A stretch of 46,465 nucleotides of DNA from Microcystis aeruginosa Ma_MB_S_20031200_S102 (lineage in GTDB: Bacteria; Cyanobacteriota; Cyanobacteriia; Cyanobacteriales; Microcystaceae). A model generated the notes under the pieces. It was not told where the DNA came from. It was given only the letters and a program-made list of their open reading frames with translations, and made no database searches. Positions 8,272 to 16,526 of this stretch are shown here, one piece after another. The DNA is taken from assembly GCA_007095845.1 (NCBI GenBank), contig SFBI01000056.1:1-46465 (forward strand). Direction: 5' to 3'. Position numbers and translations under genes: made by a program. Every line of letters begins with the position of its first letter. Within the stretch, counting starts at the first letter, position 1.

Positions 8272-9744
8272 TCAAACACCACAAATAGGAAAACAACCAC
8301 CACAACCGACACTGTCGCCGCCATCACTGTCGCCATCACTGCCGCCACTACCACCATCACCGCCGCTACTAGCAGCAGCAGTGGGAGTCAGCATTTGATA
8401 CAAGTCTGCTAAAGCAGTATCGGCCATCAGAACTGTTGCTCCAAACAACCCAACCGCAAGTACCAGTTCAGAATCGCTGTTATTGGCTGTTTTTAAAGGT
8501 TGTAAGCGATTTGTTAAATCCTTAAAAATGATCTCTCCATAAGGGCTGCGCTGTGGTTTGACAAAAAACCTTGCTCCCAAAACTAGAAGCCCAAATATAC
8601 AGATGAGAAGTAAACCAACGGGCTTATCGCGAGAAATTCCCACCGCCATTTTGCACAAGCCTATTCCTAGAAGAATAACCACAATCAATGATGGATAAAT
8701 TTGCGCTTTCAATGCTTGGGTATCGCTCAGAAACAAACCAAGCTGTTTTAGGCGGGAACGAATGCTATCTTTCATTCCTTGAGACTTCTGGAAAACCTGT
8801 TTAATTGCCCCATCAGTGGCCAAAATATCTTGGGCAACCGCCTTTTCTACAGGATCGGCAATAGCATCGATCTTTCCTGTCACCACCAGTTTGCCTTCTT
8901 TTAATACCTCCACATAGCCTTGTTTTACCAAACTGGTGATTGCGGCCATAATCAGGCGATGATTGCCCCCCGCCAAGAAAGCTATCTCGTAAGTATTTAA
9001 ATCAGGTTGCTGCTTTGTATTAGCGCTAACTAGGCACAGGGAAAAACGTAGCCAGGCTGCCAAAGCGATTCCCATTACTCCTAGGGAAATATAGAAGGTT
9101 AAAAATTCCGGACCTGTAAAATTCATTGGGTTAGGAATTTGGGAGATTATCTGACAGCCAGTTATCATCAGTGAAAGGAAGGCTAAAAAGGTAAAGATGC
9201 CTATTTTTCGCAGTTGTGGTTTGACGGAGACTGGGAAATTAGGTTTTGACAAAACCCAGCTTTGTTGAGTATTGATCCGGATAAAATGCAAATCTCGCCC
9301 GAATCGGTCTTTGGGTTTAGGCCAAATATCTATTGGGGGAATATGTCCAAAAAACTGTTCGTAACTTTCTAGCGTCTTGCTATACCAACTGCCAAATTTT
9401 AATTGCTCGGATGAACCCCCACGAGTCGGCTCGTGATGTAATGTGGTTTGCAAAATTTTGGGACAGAACTCTTGCCAGTACAATCGCGTATAGGTCAGAT
9501 GTAAATGCCAAACTTGATCGATTTGGTCGGATGGTGTGACTGGATGTCCTGCTGCAACGGCTAGAAATATAAACTTTTTGTATTCCTCGATCACTCTCTG
9601 AGTATAGCCCAATGACCAGTCGTTATCTCTTGCTAATCGTTGGCTGAAAGATAATTGACTATCTGGCCGATCCAAGGCAAATGCCTGAATTCTTTTGTAT
9701 AGCTCTGTCTGTTGAAAGTTCATCGTCCCTAATGGGCTATCCAT
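8272..9744 (-). CDS. TIGR04222-type membrane protein with Gly/Ser/Cys-rich tail
   Basis: The N-terminal ~170 residues are soluble and include a DUF1399/glycine-rich-domain-like motif (TPSDQIDQVWHLHLTYTRLYW, about residues 70-90). Four or five membrane helices follow, in pairs around 185-205, 218-240 and 355-395. The protein then ends in a low-complexity GGDGGSGGSDGDSDGGDS stretch and a cysteine-bearing GCGGCFPICGV. This architecture matches the TIGR04222 family, whose function is unknown. The start at 9744 has a strong GGGAGG ribosome site eight bases upstream; an alternative ATG at 9723 also has an AGGGA, but the first is better. Cysteine-rich tails of this kind could be modified or anchored, but that is speculation. 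Confidence 0.75.
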   Translation of the reverse strand: MDSPLGTMNFQQTELYKRIQAFALDRPDSQLSFSQRLARDNDWSLGYTQRVIEEYKKFIFLAVAAGHPVTPSDQIDQVWHLHLTYTRLYWQEFCPKILQTTLHHEPTRGGSSEQLKFGSWYSKTLESYEQFFGHIPPIDIWPKPKDRFGRDLHFIRINTQQSWVLSKPNFPVSVKPQLRKIGIFTFLAFLSLMITGCQIISQIPNPMNFTGPEFLTFYISLGVMGIALAAWLRFSLCLVSANTKQQPDLNTYEIAFLAGGNHRLIMAAITSLVKQGYVEVLKEGKLVVTGKIDAIADPVEKAVAQDILATDGAIKQVFQKSQGMKDSIRSRLKQLGLFLSDTQALKAQIYPSLIVVILLGIGLCKMAVGISRDKPVGLLLICIFGLLVLGARFFVKPQRSPYGEIIFKDLTNRLQPLKTANNSDSELVLAVGLFGATVLMADTALADLYQMLTPTAAASSGGDGGSGGSDGDSDGGDSVGCGGCFPICGV

Positions 9745-9916
9745 AAACCCGGCCTCCCGAAAAAACTGTTTCTAGTCGTTTATTTAGGCCGAAGAGGCTT
9801 AACTGTGCGTGAAGTTTAAATTTCTTTACAAAAAGCTGGATGCCAACTATCCCTCTTTCATCTGGGCAATAAGTCTCGGAAACCCCAAAGAAAGTTGAGG
9901 AAAGTGACAGAACCGG

Positions 9917-10010
9917 TTAGGTGAAGATAAAATACCAGTGGTCGCTTTAATATCACCTAAATAGTCGGTTTTTTGTGTCTTTCCCCCGACTATTGGCTGC
10001 TACCACTGGT
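9917..10010. other. Structured element with competing hairpins
   Basis: Three exact or near-exact inverted repeats overlap: TTAGGTGA (9917) with TCACCTAA (ending 9960); ACCAGTGGTCGC (9934-9945) with GCTACCACTGGT (9999-10010, one mismatch); and AATAGTCGG (9960-9968) with CCGACTATT (9986-9994). The first and second pairings cross and cannot form together. It lies between two minus-strand genes, upstream of the 490-residue gene. Confidence 0.5.
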
Positions 10011-10077
10011 TTGCTGTTGTTTGTTGTTGTAATCCGAGGAAATATAGTTCTTGCGTTCCCAAGCGCCTGAACTGCAT
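10000..10077 (-). CDS. Possible 25-residue leader-type ORF
   Basis: An ATG at 10077 is preceded by a strong AGGGAG ribosome site five bases away. It opens 25 codons (MQFRRLGTQELYF..., ending ANQW) whose stop lies at the start of the competing-hairpin region. It may be a leader peptide or the remnant of a larger gene. I do not recognise the peptide, and coding is unproven. Confidence 0.3.
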   Translation of the reverse strand: MQFRRLGTQELYFLGLQQQTTANQW

Positions 10078-10150
10078 TTATCTCCCTAGTGACAATTGTA
10101 ACAGACAATACCCTTTTTGTGTAAAAAAAAGTAAACAATTTGGTAAAAAA

Positions 10151-11881
10151 TTATTTTTTGCGGTAATCCTCAACCCTCTGAGGACAGCCCCAGATTACCG
10201 TTTCCTGTTTGTAAACCACCATACCGGGCTTGGCGCCCTTGGGTTTATAGACGTATTTGGGACGGGTATAGACGACGGGAACCTGTTCACTATGGCGAGC
10301 GCGACTATAATAAGCGGCGTAATCGGCGGCAAATTGCAGATCGGCGGCTTCTGGAACTGTACCGGGGTTTAAACGGAGTAAAACGTGACTACCAGCGATT
10401 TCTTGACTATGAAACCAGATATCGTAATCGCTGGCACTACGAAAAGTTAGCCGATCATTTTGACGGTTATTTTTGCCAATCCATAATTCTATTCCAGAGG
10501 GAGTAGTAAAGCGCATGGGTTCGGATTCTTTATTATTCGCCCGATTACGCTGGTAATTGCTTTCTAGATACTTCTGTTGGATTAATTCTTCTTGTATCTC
10601 GTCTAGGGTCTGTAAATCTTCGCTGCTGCTATAATTTTCTAGTTGACTTAAACTCGATCGCACTTGTTCGAGATAATTAATTTCACTAACCACTTCCTCT
10701 AATAAAGGTTCCACCGCTAACCGCGCTCTTTTTAATTTCTGATGTTGTTTATAAAAATATTGGGCATTCTGTACGGGATTTCTTTCGGGATTGAGAGGAA
10801 TAATAACAGGGTTTCCTGTCTGAAAATCCGCCAAAGTAATGCTAGTCATTCCCTGCTGTATTTGCTGCAGATGGGCCATTAATAAATCCCCCTGCTCTTT
10901 ATAGCGATCAGCATGAGCAGATTCTGCTAGTCTTGTTTGAAATCCTGCCGCTTTGGTTTGCAGTTTAGTCAGTAAAGAGGTGATTTTTTGGTTTAATTTT
11001 TGCTGTAGTTGTTGAAAGCTTTCTTGATTAATTTGCTCGCTATAATAACGGTTTAATAATTCTTGGACATCTTTAGCCGCTGCCAGCATTTCCCCACCGA
11101 TAACTGTATAACCTTCTCTTGTCCATCCCGGTTTAAAGGTTTTATTTTCAAGGATTTTTAACCATTCTTGCCAAGCTGAAAAGAGCTTTTTCCAATCATT
11201 AGTATCTAACTGATCTGTGTTTAATTTCGGGTTAACTTTGGCTTTTTGTAACAGCGATCGAGCGATGACGGGACTAACCCCACGATAGGTACTAACTAAC
11301 TGTTTTTCGATAGTTTTAGGGATTAAACTAATTCTGGCTTGCCAACTGCTCAAGGATTCTTCTAAACTGGGGTCTGTTGCCAATAAAACGGGGGGTAGTT
11401 GATAGGTTTGTCCCGTTTGTACGGTGCGAACACTAGACTGGGTGGCATTGACTTGATGGGCAACAGTAACAATTTGCTGATCGGCAGCTGTTAAAATCAC
11501 ATTGCTATATTTACCCATAATTTCTATATACAAATGCCACAGCGCCGGATCATCGGGACGTTTGGCAAATTGCAGATCGATGACTCTTTCCCACGGGGCA
11601 ACAAATGCTAATTTTGTCAGCGCAAAACCATTGAGTTGATGGCGCAATTGATCGCTGAAAGTGAAGGTATCAGGGACTTTCGGCGGTGGATCGCCAATAT
11701 GCAGCCGCGCCCCTTGGGGATGCCAAGAAATAATTAACCATCCCTTGCGATCGAAGGTTCGTAAATGGAGGGCGATGGTTTGGCGATCAATTTGATACAC
11801 TTGTTCTAATCTGGCTGGTAGCCAAGCGGCGGCAATTTCGGCACAAGTGGCACTGAGGGCGGTAAAGTCTAGGGATTGCAT
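10151..11881 (-). CDS. rqcH: RqcH / NFACT family ribosome-associated quality-control protein
   Basis: This is a 576-residue protein of the fibronectin-binding-like (FbpA/NFACT) family. Bacterial RqcH binds stalled 50S ribosomes and directs alanine tailing of the nascent chain. The NFACT-N domain spans about residues 1-200 (DFTALSATCAEIAAAWLP... YIEIMGKYSNVIL). Helix-hairpin-helix and long coiled-coil segments cover about 200-440, and the NFACT-R domain follows from 450 (SGIELWIGKNNRQNDRLTF, DIWFHSQEIAGSHVLL). The catalytic-region pair that is Asp-Arg in Bacillus RqcH appears to be Glu-Arg here (PWERVIDLQF); this alignment is mine. The start at 11881 gives the family N-terminus. It appears to be a single gene, separate from the neighbouring biosynthetic block. 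Confidence 0.88.
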   Translation of the reverse strand: MQSLDFTALSATCAEIAAAWLPARLEQVYQIDRQTIALHLRTFDRKGWLIISWHPQGARLHIGDPPPKVPDTFTFSDQLRHQLNGFALTKLAFVAPWERVIDLQFAKRPDDPALWHLYIEIMGKYSNVILTAADQQIVTVAHQVNATQSSVRTVQTGQTYQLPPVLLATDPSLEESLSSWQARISLIPKTIEKQLVSTYRGVSPVIARSLLQKAKVNPKLNTDQLDTNDWKKLFSAWQEWLKILENKTFKPGWTREGYTVIGGEMLAAAKDVQELLNRYYSEQINQESFQQLQQKLNQKITSLLTKLQTKAAGFQTRLAESAHADRYKEQGDLLMAHLQQIQQGMTSITLADFQTGNPVIIPLNPERNPVQNAQYFYKQHQKLKRARLAVEPLLEEVVSEINYLEQVRSSLSQLENYSSSEDLQTLDEIQEELIQQKYLESNYQRNRANNKESEPMRFTTPSGIELWIGKNNRQNDRLTFRSASDYDIWFHSQEIAGSHVLLRLNPGTVPEAADLQFAADYAAYYSRARHSEQVPVVYTRPKYVYKPKGAKPGMVVYKQETVIWGCPQRVEDYRKK

Positions 11882-11904
11882 TTTCAGGATTCAGGAGATC
11901 TTCT

Positions 11905-11940
11905 CGATGCCAAAGTTGGCACCGCCAAGCATGAAAATAT
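11905..11940. repeat. 36-base dispersed repeat, copy 1
   Basis: This sequence matches 37075-37110 at 34 of 36 positions. Read on the minus strand it would encode IFMLGGANFGI, so it may be the relic of a coding 3' end rather than a structural repeat. No inverted repeat is seen. Confidence 0.5.
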
Positions 11941-12082
11941 CATAGCTTCCCACTAAGGCTAAGACAAAAAAGTTGTTTCCTCAATTAAAAACAGATTTGG
12001 TGTCAGAATCTATCGGTGGAGGTATCCCAGTCTTAGCCGAAAAGCTGAGGAGTGCCTTTTCTGAGTTTTCTCTAGATGGGTA

Positions 12083-12757
12083 TTAGCAACCGCACAAGCG
12101 TCCATCTTCCATGTGAACAATGCGATCAGCAATATCTAAAATCCGATTATCGTGGGTAACGAGTACAATAGTACGGCGCTGTTCTTTGGCTAAACGTTGC
12201 ATCAAATTCACCACGTCTCGTCCCGTTTTACTATCGAGGGCGGCTGTTGGTTCATCGGCTAAAACTAATGGGGGATTACCGGCCAAAGCTCGCGCGATCG
12301 CTACCCTTTGTTTTTGTCCCCCAGATAAGCTATCTGGATAATAGTCGATCCGATGTCCTAAGCCGACTTTTTCTAATATCAAAGCAGCGCGTTCTTCTGT
12401 TTCCCGCCCGCCGAGATGTTCCTGAAGCTCGATCGACATTTGTACATTCTGTCTTGCGGTTAGAAAGGGTAACAAATTATGGGCTTGAAAAATATAACCA
12501 ATTTGACGGCGGGTTTGGACTAATTGTTCTTCACTAGCCCCCCGTAATTCTTTTTCAAAATGCTGTAAGCTTCCTTCTTGAACAGAGCGTAGGCCACCGA
12601 TTAAGGATAGTAAGGTTGTTTTTCCAGAACCAGAGGGGCCAGTTAAAATAACGATCTCTCCCTCTGTGATTTTTAAGTTGATCTGAAAAAGAACTTGTTT
12701 TTTCAGCGTTCCTTGACCGAAATAGTGATTGAGGTTTTGAATATCAATAACTTCCAT
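12083..12757 (-). CDS. devA: ABC exporter ATPase, DevA-type
   Basis: This 224-residue nucleotide-binding subunit is of the MacB/LolD/DevA class. Walker A is GPSGSGKTT (about residues 39-47), the Q-loop region is IGYIFQAHNLLPFL, the signature is LSGGQKQRVAIARAL, Walker B is VLADEPTAALD, and the H-loop is VLVTHDNR. It is the last of three genes in devB-devC-devA order, the arrangement of the heterocyst glycolipid exporter in Anabaena. There DevBCA works with an outer-membrane TolC channel, and no TolC is in this window. Because it is co-directional with the polyketide block, the exporter most likely carries that cluster's product. The start at 12757 has a GAGG eight bases upstream. Confidence 0.9.
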   Translation of the reverse strand: MEVIDIQNLNHYFGQGTLKKQVLFQINLKITEGEIVILTGPSGSGKTTLLSLIGGLRSVQEGSLQHFEKELRGASEEQLVQTRRQIGYIFQAHNLLPFLTARQNVQMSIELQEHLGGRETEERAALILEKVGLGHRIDYYPDSLSGGQKQRVAIARALAGNPPLVLADEPTAALDSKTGRDVVNLMQRLAKEQRRTIVLVTHDNRILDIADRIVHMEDGRLCGC

Positions 12758-12805
12758 AGACAGCCTCTTTCCTTGGGATGAGGTATAGATATTTGTTTCT
12801 TTTTT

Positions 12806-13984
12806 CTAAAAAATATCGGCTGGATCGGCATCTTGCAATTTTTTAACAGCAGTGGCTCCCGAAACGAAGGCCATGACTAAGGTTAAGATAAAGACAAAAA
12901 CCGCTCGATCAAGCGACATATTGACAGGTAATAAGGTGGCATTTTTAGTAAACTCATATTGAATATTAGAGATCAAAAAACCCGGAATATATCCGAGAAT
13001 GGCAATTAAAAAAGCCTGTTGTAAAACCATTGATAAGAGATAGCTATGACGATAACCCATCGCTTTTAGGGTGGCGTATTCTGAAAGATGTTCCGAAACA
13101 TTTGTATAGAGAATTTGATAGACAACGACAATTCCAACAATAATTCCCAGGATAACACCTAAATTAAAAATGAAGCCAATCGCCGTACTGCTTTGCCAAT
13201 AATTCTTCTCAAATTGAATCAACTGTTGCTTTGATAAAACTTTAATATCACGAGGTAAATATGCTTGAATATCTTCGATAAATTTATTGATATTAGTTCC
13301 TGGCTTTAGGCGAATTAAGCCAATATTAATAAATCCATAAGAACGGTTGCTAAAAATTCTTAAAAAATTCAAATGGCTCATGATTAAATTCCCATCTGAA
13401 CCAAAAGAAGTTCCCAGTTTAAATAAGCCAGCGACTTCTATTTTGCGGTTGTTACCCTTATTGCTAACCTCGGTAATAACTGAGCCATTTTTTTCAAAAT
13501 CAGCAACAATAGGACCAAATTCAGAGCGAGAATCTTGATCGAATAAAACTTGATCGGGAAGTTTTAATAGCTCCATATTTTCCGCGAGACCGGGTAAATC
13601 AAATGCCAAATTTCTGAGATCGAACCCGATCACGAATATATTACGCCAATAATTACGAGTTTCAGGGTTTTTCCACTGAGCAAAATCTAAATAAATCGGA
13701 CTGACAAAATCTACTTCTTCAAAAGCCAAGGTTTGGAGTAATCGCCGTTGAGGAAAACTTTCCATACCAATCAGTGAAGTAGTACGAGGACTAATTAAAA
13801 AACAGTCCCCTTGTAGAGCTTCGTGAAGCCGCACAGCACTATCAAACAAAGCATCCCGAATCCCCAATTGCATAAAGACAATTACAACCGCAAAAATAAC
13901 CCCCGATAGAGCCACCAGTAACCTAGTTTTTTGGTAGCGTAATTGCAACCAAGCTGTCGGTAACTTCCCGTGGAATATTTTCAT
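12806..13984 (-). CDS. devC: ABC exporter permease, DevC-type (FtsX/MacB family)
   Basis: This is a 392-residue permease with the MacB/FtsX topology. The first membrane helix is near residues 20-45 (RLLVALSGVIFAVVIVFMQL). A large periplasmic domain covers about 45-265, and three helices follow at the C-terminus (IGFIFNLGVILGIIVGIVVV; SMVLQQAFLIAILGYIPGF; AVFVFILTLVMAFVSGATAV). The DevC family signature near the N-terminus (AWLQLRYQKTRLLVALSG) is clear. The start at 13984 is preceded by a strong GGAGGAGC ribosome site. It lies 48 bases upstream of devA, so the two are almost certainly co-transcribed. Confidence 0.92.
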   Translation of the reverse strand: MKIFHGKLPTAWLQLRYQKTRLLVALSGVIFAVVIVFMQLGIRDALFDSAVRLHEALQGDCFLISPRTTSLIGMESFPQRRLLQTLAFEEVDFVSPIYLDFAQWKNPETRNYWRNIFVIGFDLRNLAFDLPGLAENMELLKLPDQVLFDQDSRSEFGPIVADFEKNGSVITEVSNKGNNRKIEVAGLFKLGTSFGSDGNLIMSHLNFLRIFSNRSYGFINIGLIRLKPGTNINKFIEDIQAYLPRDIKVLSKQQLIQFEKNYWQSSTAIGFIFNLGVILGIIVGIVVVYQILYTNVSEHLSEYATLKAMGYRHSYLLSMVLQQAFLIAILGYIPGFLISNIQYEFTKNATLLPVNMSLDRAVFVFILTLVMAFVSGATAVKKLQDADPADIF

Positions 13985-14202
13985 CTTTTGCTCCTCCTAA
14001 AGATTCTAGATTGCTCGCCGCTGACTTGTTGACAAATACTACTCCTTATTTAAGACTTCGACCCTAACATTATCTGAAGGCTAAAAGTCTTTCTAGATCA
14101 GAAATTTAACTAAATAGGTATTCATTTCATATATAGAACTATTTAGTTAGCACACAACCTAAAAGCAGACTGTGATTGGGTTGTAATTTTTCGATAGATA
14201 TT

Positions 14203-15507
14203 TTAAAGATTAGTTTTGTTCGTATCGATCACCACATTGACTTGTAAATTAGTCAAGTTAGCCACGTTCTTACTAGAAGATGGATCGAGACGAATTTTGA
14301 CTTCCACCACTCGCGCATCTGCATCAGCAACTGGATCGGTACCTAAGACATCTTTTTTGCCAATTTGTAAGCCAATTTCAGCGACGGTTCCCCTTAGTTC
14401 CCCAATCAATCCATCGGTGGTAATTTTTGCCCGTTGTCCTAGTTTAACCCGACTCACATCTGTTTCATAAACTTCGCTAGTGACGTACATTTGACTAGTT
14501 TGACCGAGATCGAGGATGCCTTTATCACCAATTAATTCACCGGGCCAAGTATAAATTTTGAGAATTTGTCCCGCTTTAGGAGCCTTAACAAAAGCTAAAT
14601 CTAAATCAGCTTTGGCTTTTTGGACAGCACTTTGAGCAGCGATTAATTGGGATTGAGCAACTTCAACATCTACGGGACGGACTTCCGCAACCGCATCTAA
14701 GGTCGCTTGATTTTCTTTGATTTTCTGATCTAGAGTTGCTACCGTGCGCTGAAGATTAGCTTCAGCTTCATCAATTTTTGCGCTTAGAGTGGTGACAATT
14801 CGATTTAAATTAGCGTTGGCTTCTCGCAGACTTTCTTGGCTAGTTTGAGCTATCAGACAGAAGCGATTGCGTTCTTGATCTGAAACCGCACCTTCTTGGT
14901 ATAAAGTATTATAACGCTGACAATCTTTTTGTGCATTGTGAAACTCAGCTTTCAGTCGCTCAATAGTGGCGTATTGAGCCATTTTTTCCCCTTGTAATTG
15001 AGCCGTTAAACTGGCAATAGTAGCTTTTTGGGTAGTAATCTGTCCTTCTAATTCGGAGCGAGTACCTTGAAATCGCGCATTTTGGGCAATAATATCCCCC
15101 TGTTTTGCACCAGCTTTCACCTGAGCTAAAAGAGACTGAGCAATGCGAACTTGGTCTTGTGCTTGTTTCAGTGCTGCTTGGAGTCTATTCCGACTGTCGA
15201 GGATAGCCAAAACTTGTCCAGCTTCAACCTGGTCTCCCTGTTTTACCAACAGTTTATCAAGGCGAGACCCTTCCATAAAGGCAGGAGCAGAAATTTTGAT
15301 TGCTTCTCCTGCTGGTTCTACATAACCTAAAGCGGCTACAGCTTTCAGTTTTCTCGGAGTAGTGGAAACGACAACTGGGGATGTTGTTTTTAAAGATTGA
15401 TAGCGCCAAATTGAATAGGTCCCTACAGCACCAGTTGCCATAGTCCCGATGGTGAGACAGGTAATAAGTAGCCAGTTATTGGGTTTGACAAAGAGTTGAG
15501 ATTTCAT
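14203..15507 (-). CDS. devB: Membrane fusion (periplasmic adaptor) protein, DevB-type
   Basis: This 434-residue HlyD-family adaptor bridges the DevCA pump to an outer-membrane channel. There is one N-terminal membrane anchor (residues 12-32, WLLITCLTIGTMATGAVGTY). A split lipoyl domain follows (ISAPAFMEGSRLDKLLVKQGDQVEAGQVLAILDS near 70-110, and the matching KAPKAGQILKIYTWPGELIG near 310). A long coiled coil covers about 115-300, rich in KAEFHNAQKDCQRYN-type heptads, and a beta-barrel and membrane-proximal region completes the protein. Its coiled coil is long, as in other DevB proteins. It is first of the devBCA trio, 70 bases downstream of the PEP-CTERM-type gene, with a 218-base gap to devC. 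Confidence 0.92.
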   Translation of the reverse strand: MKSQLFVKPNNWLLITCLTIGTMATGAVGTYSIWRYQSLKTTSPVVVSTTPRKLKAVAALGYVEPAGEAIKISAPAFMEGSRLDKLLVKQGDQVEAGQVLAILDSRNRLQAALKQAQDQVRIAQSLLAQVKAGAKQGDIIAQNARFQGTRSELEGQITTQKATIASLTAQLQGEKMAQYATIERLKAEFHNAQKDCQRYNTLYQEGAVSDQERNRFCLIAQTSQESLREANANLNRIVTTLSAKIDEAEANLQRTVATLDQKIKENQATLDAVAEVRPVDVEVAQSQLIAAQSAVQKAKADLDLAFVKAPKAGQILKIYTWPGELIGDKGILDLGQTSQMYVTSEVYETDVSRVKLGQRAKITTDGLIGELRGTVAEIGLQIGKKDVLGTDPVADADARVVEVKIRLDPSSSKNVANLTNLQVNVVIDTNKTNL

Positions 15508-15576
15508 GACATACTTCGTGAGGGTTGTCTAAAAGTAATACTTTTGTATTGAGTCGCCAAGACATTATTTGCTGAC

Positions 15577-16461
15577 TTATGATCCTGATTTTTTCGAGAA
15601 CATCAAAATCATAGCAACGCCGACTAATATAGACGCAAAAGCAGGAGAAGATTCTGGGACAGTGATCGGTGTAAGGGTCAGTAATAACGAGTGAGTCGTC
15701 GCGCCTTGGGGGATCAATCTAGCTCCTTCAAATTGCTCGTCACCGGTCCAAAAAATGCCATCAAGTCCAGGAGTCAGCAAACTAATCTCTTGATCGGTAT
15801 AATACTGAATAGGTTGTCCAGGAATTATCCCAGTAAAGGGGGACAATGGCTGTAGGGTAATTGGGGTTGAATTACGTTCTACTCCCAATACGGTTCCCTG
15901 AACTTCAATAAACAGTCTTAAAAAGCTATCACCTACAACGGGATTAGTTGATTGTTTAATAATCGCTCCCCCCGAGTATAAAGATTTATAAGGAAGCATA
16001 GATTCTGGTGGGCTAGGAGCTAAGTCAGGAATATTGTCACCCATAAAAGCCTCAAGATGGAGAGCTGGATTAAGGGGGTTTAATACGCTCAATCTTGTAA
16101 AAAACTCAGTGGGAATGACATCAAGTTGCCCATCAACACTACCAACATTTCCTAAGAGAGGGTCGCCAACAATAGCATCGACTGGAGTACCGACCAATAG
16201 GCGAGATAATCCCTCAAGTTGCGCTTGAAAATTAATCGGTATCGGCCCGAAATTGGGGTTATTGAAATCGACGTTAATATTGGCAGTAGCATGAAAATAA
16301 TAGATCCCACTCTGGCAAATTCCTTGGGCTAGATCACATTGCAGTGATGCAGCTTTAACTGGGACAGCTAGGTTGAGAAGGGAAAGAGTTGTTAACCCAA
16401 GCAAAGATGAAAAACCTAGACTTTGGGTTACTTTTTTCTGAGGCAAAAATTTGTTATTCAT
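15577..16461 (-). CDS. PEP-CTERM-type secreted protein
   Basis: The 294-residue protein has a signal peptide (MNNKFLPQKKVTQSLGFSS then LLGLTTLSLLNLAVPVKA, cleavage near VKA-AS). A beta-rich body with many Gly-Pro turns follows. The C-terminus has the tripartite sorting signal VPESSPAFASILVGVAMILM then FSKK. PEP-CTERM proteins are handled by exosortase and usually go to the outer surface or matrix; no exosortase gene is in view. The frame is open upstream to a TTG at 16512, but the ATG at 16461 is preferred because its N-terminus aligns residue for residue with the upstream hydrolase N-terminus (MNKRFLASEKVSHSLG). Role in the cluster is unknown; it may be a surface or carrier protein. Confidence 0.8.
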   Translation of the reverse strand: MNNKFLPQKKVTQSLGFSSLLGLTTLSLLNLAVPVKAASLQCDLAQGICQSGIYYFHATANINVDFNNPNFGPIPINFQAQLEGLSRLLVGTPVDAIVGDPLLGNVGSVDGQLDVIPTEFFTRLSVLNPLNPALHLEAFMGDNIPDLAPSPPESMLPYKSLYSGGAIIKQSTNPVVGDSFLRLFIEVQGTVLGVERNSTPITLQPLSPFTGIIPGQPIQYYTDQEISLLTPGLDGIFWTGDEQFEGARLIPQGATTHSLLLTLTPITVPESSPAFASILVGVAMILMFSKKSGS

Positions 16462-16526
16462 CTCAATATTTTTGGGAATGTAGGTGATAATTTGACTTTT
16501 GAGAAAAACCAAGAGTAACTGACTAT

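Noticed and set aside
9953-10138. 61-codon minus-strand frame
   Set aside because: It covers the structured repeat region in a frame without a ribosome site; the shorter frame starting at 10077 is better supported.
15577-16512. TTG start of the PEP-CTERM-type gene at 16512
   Set aside because: It would place 17 unmatched residues before the signal peptide; the ATG at 16461 aligns with the neighbouring paralogous N-terminus.
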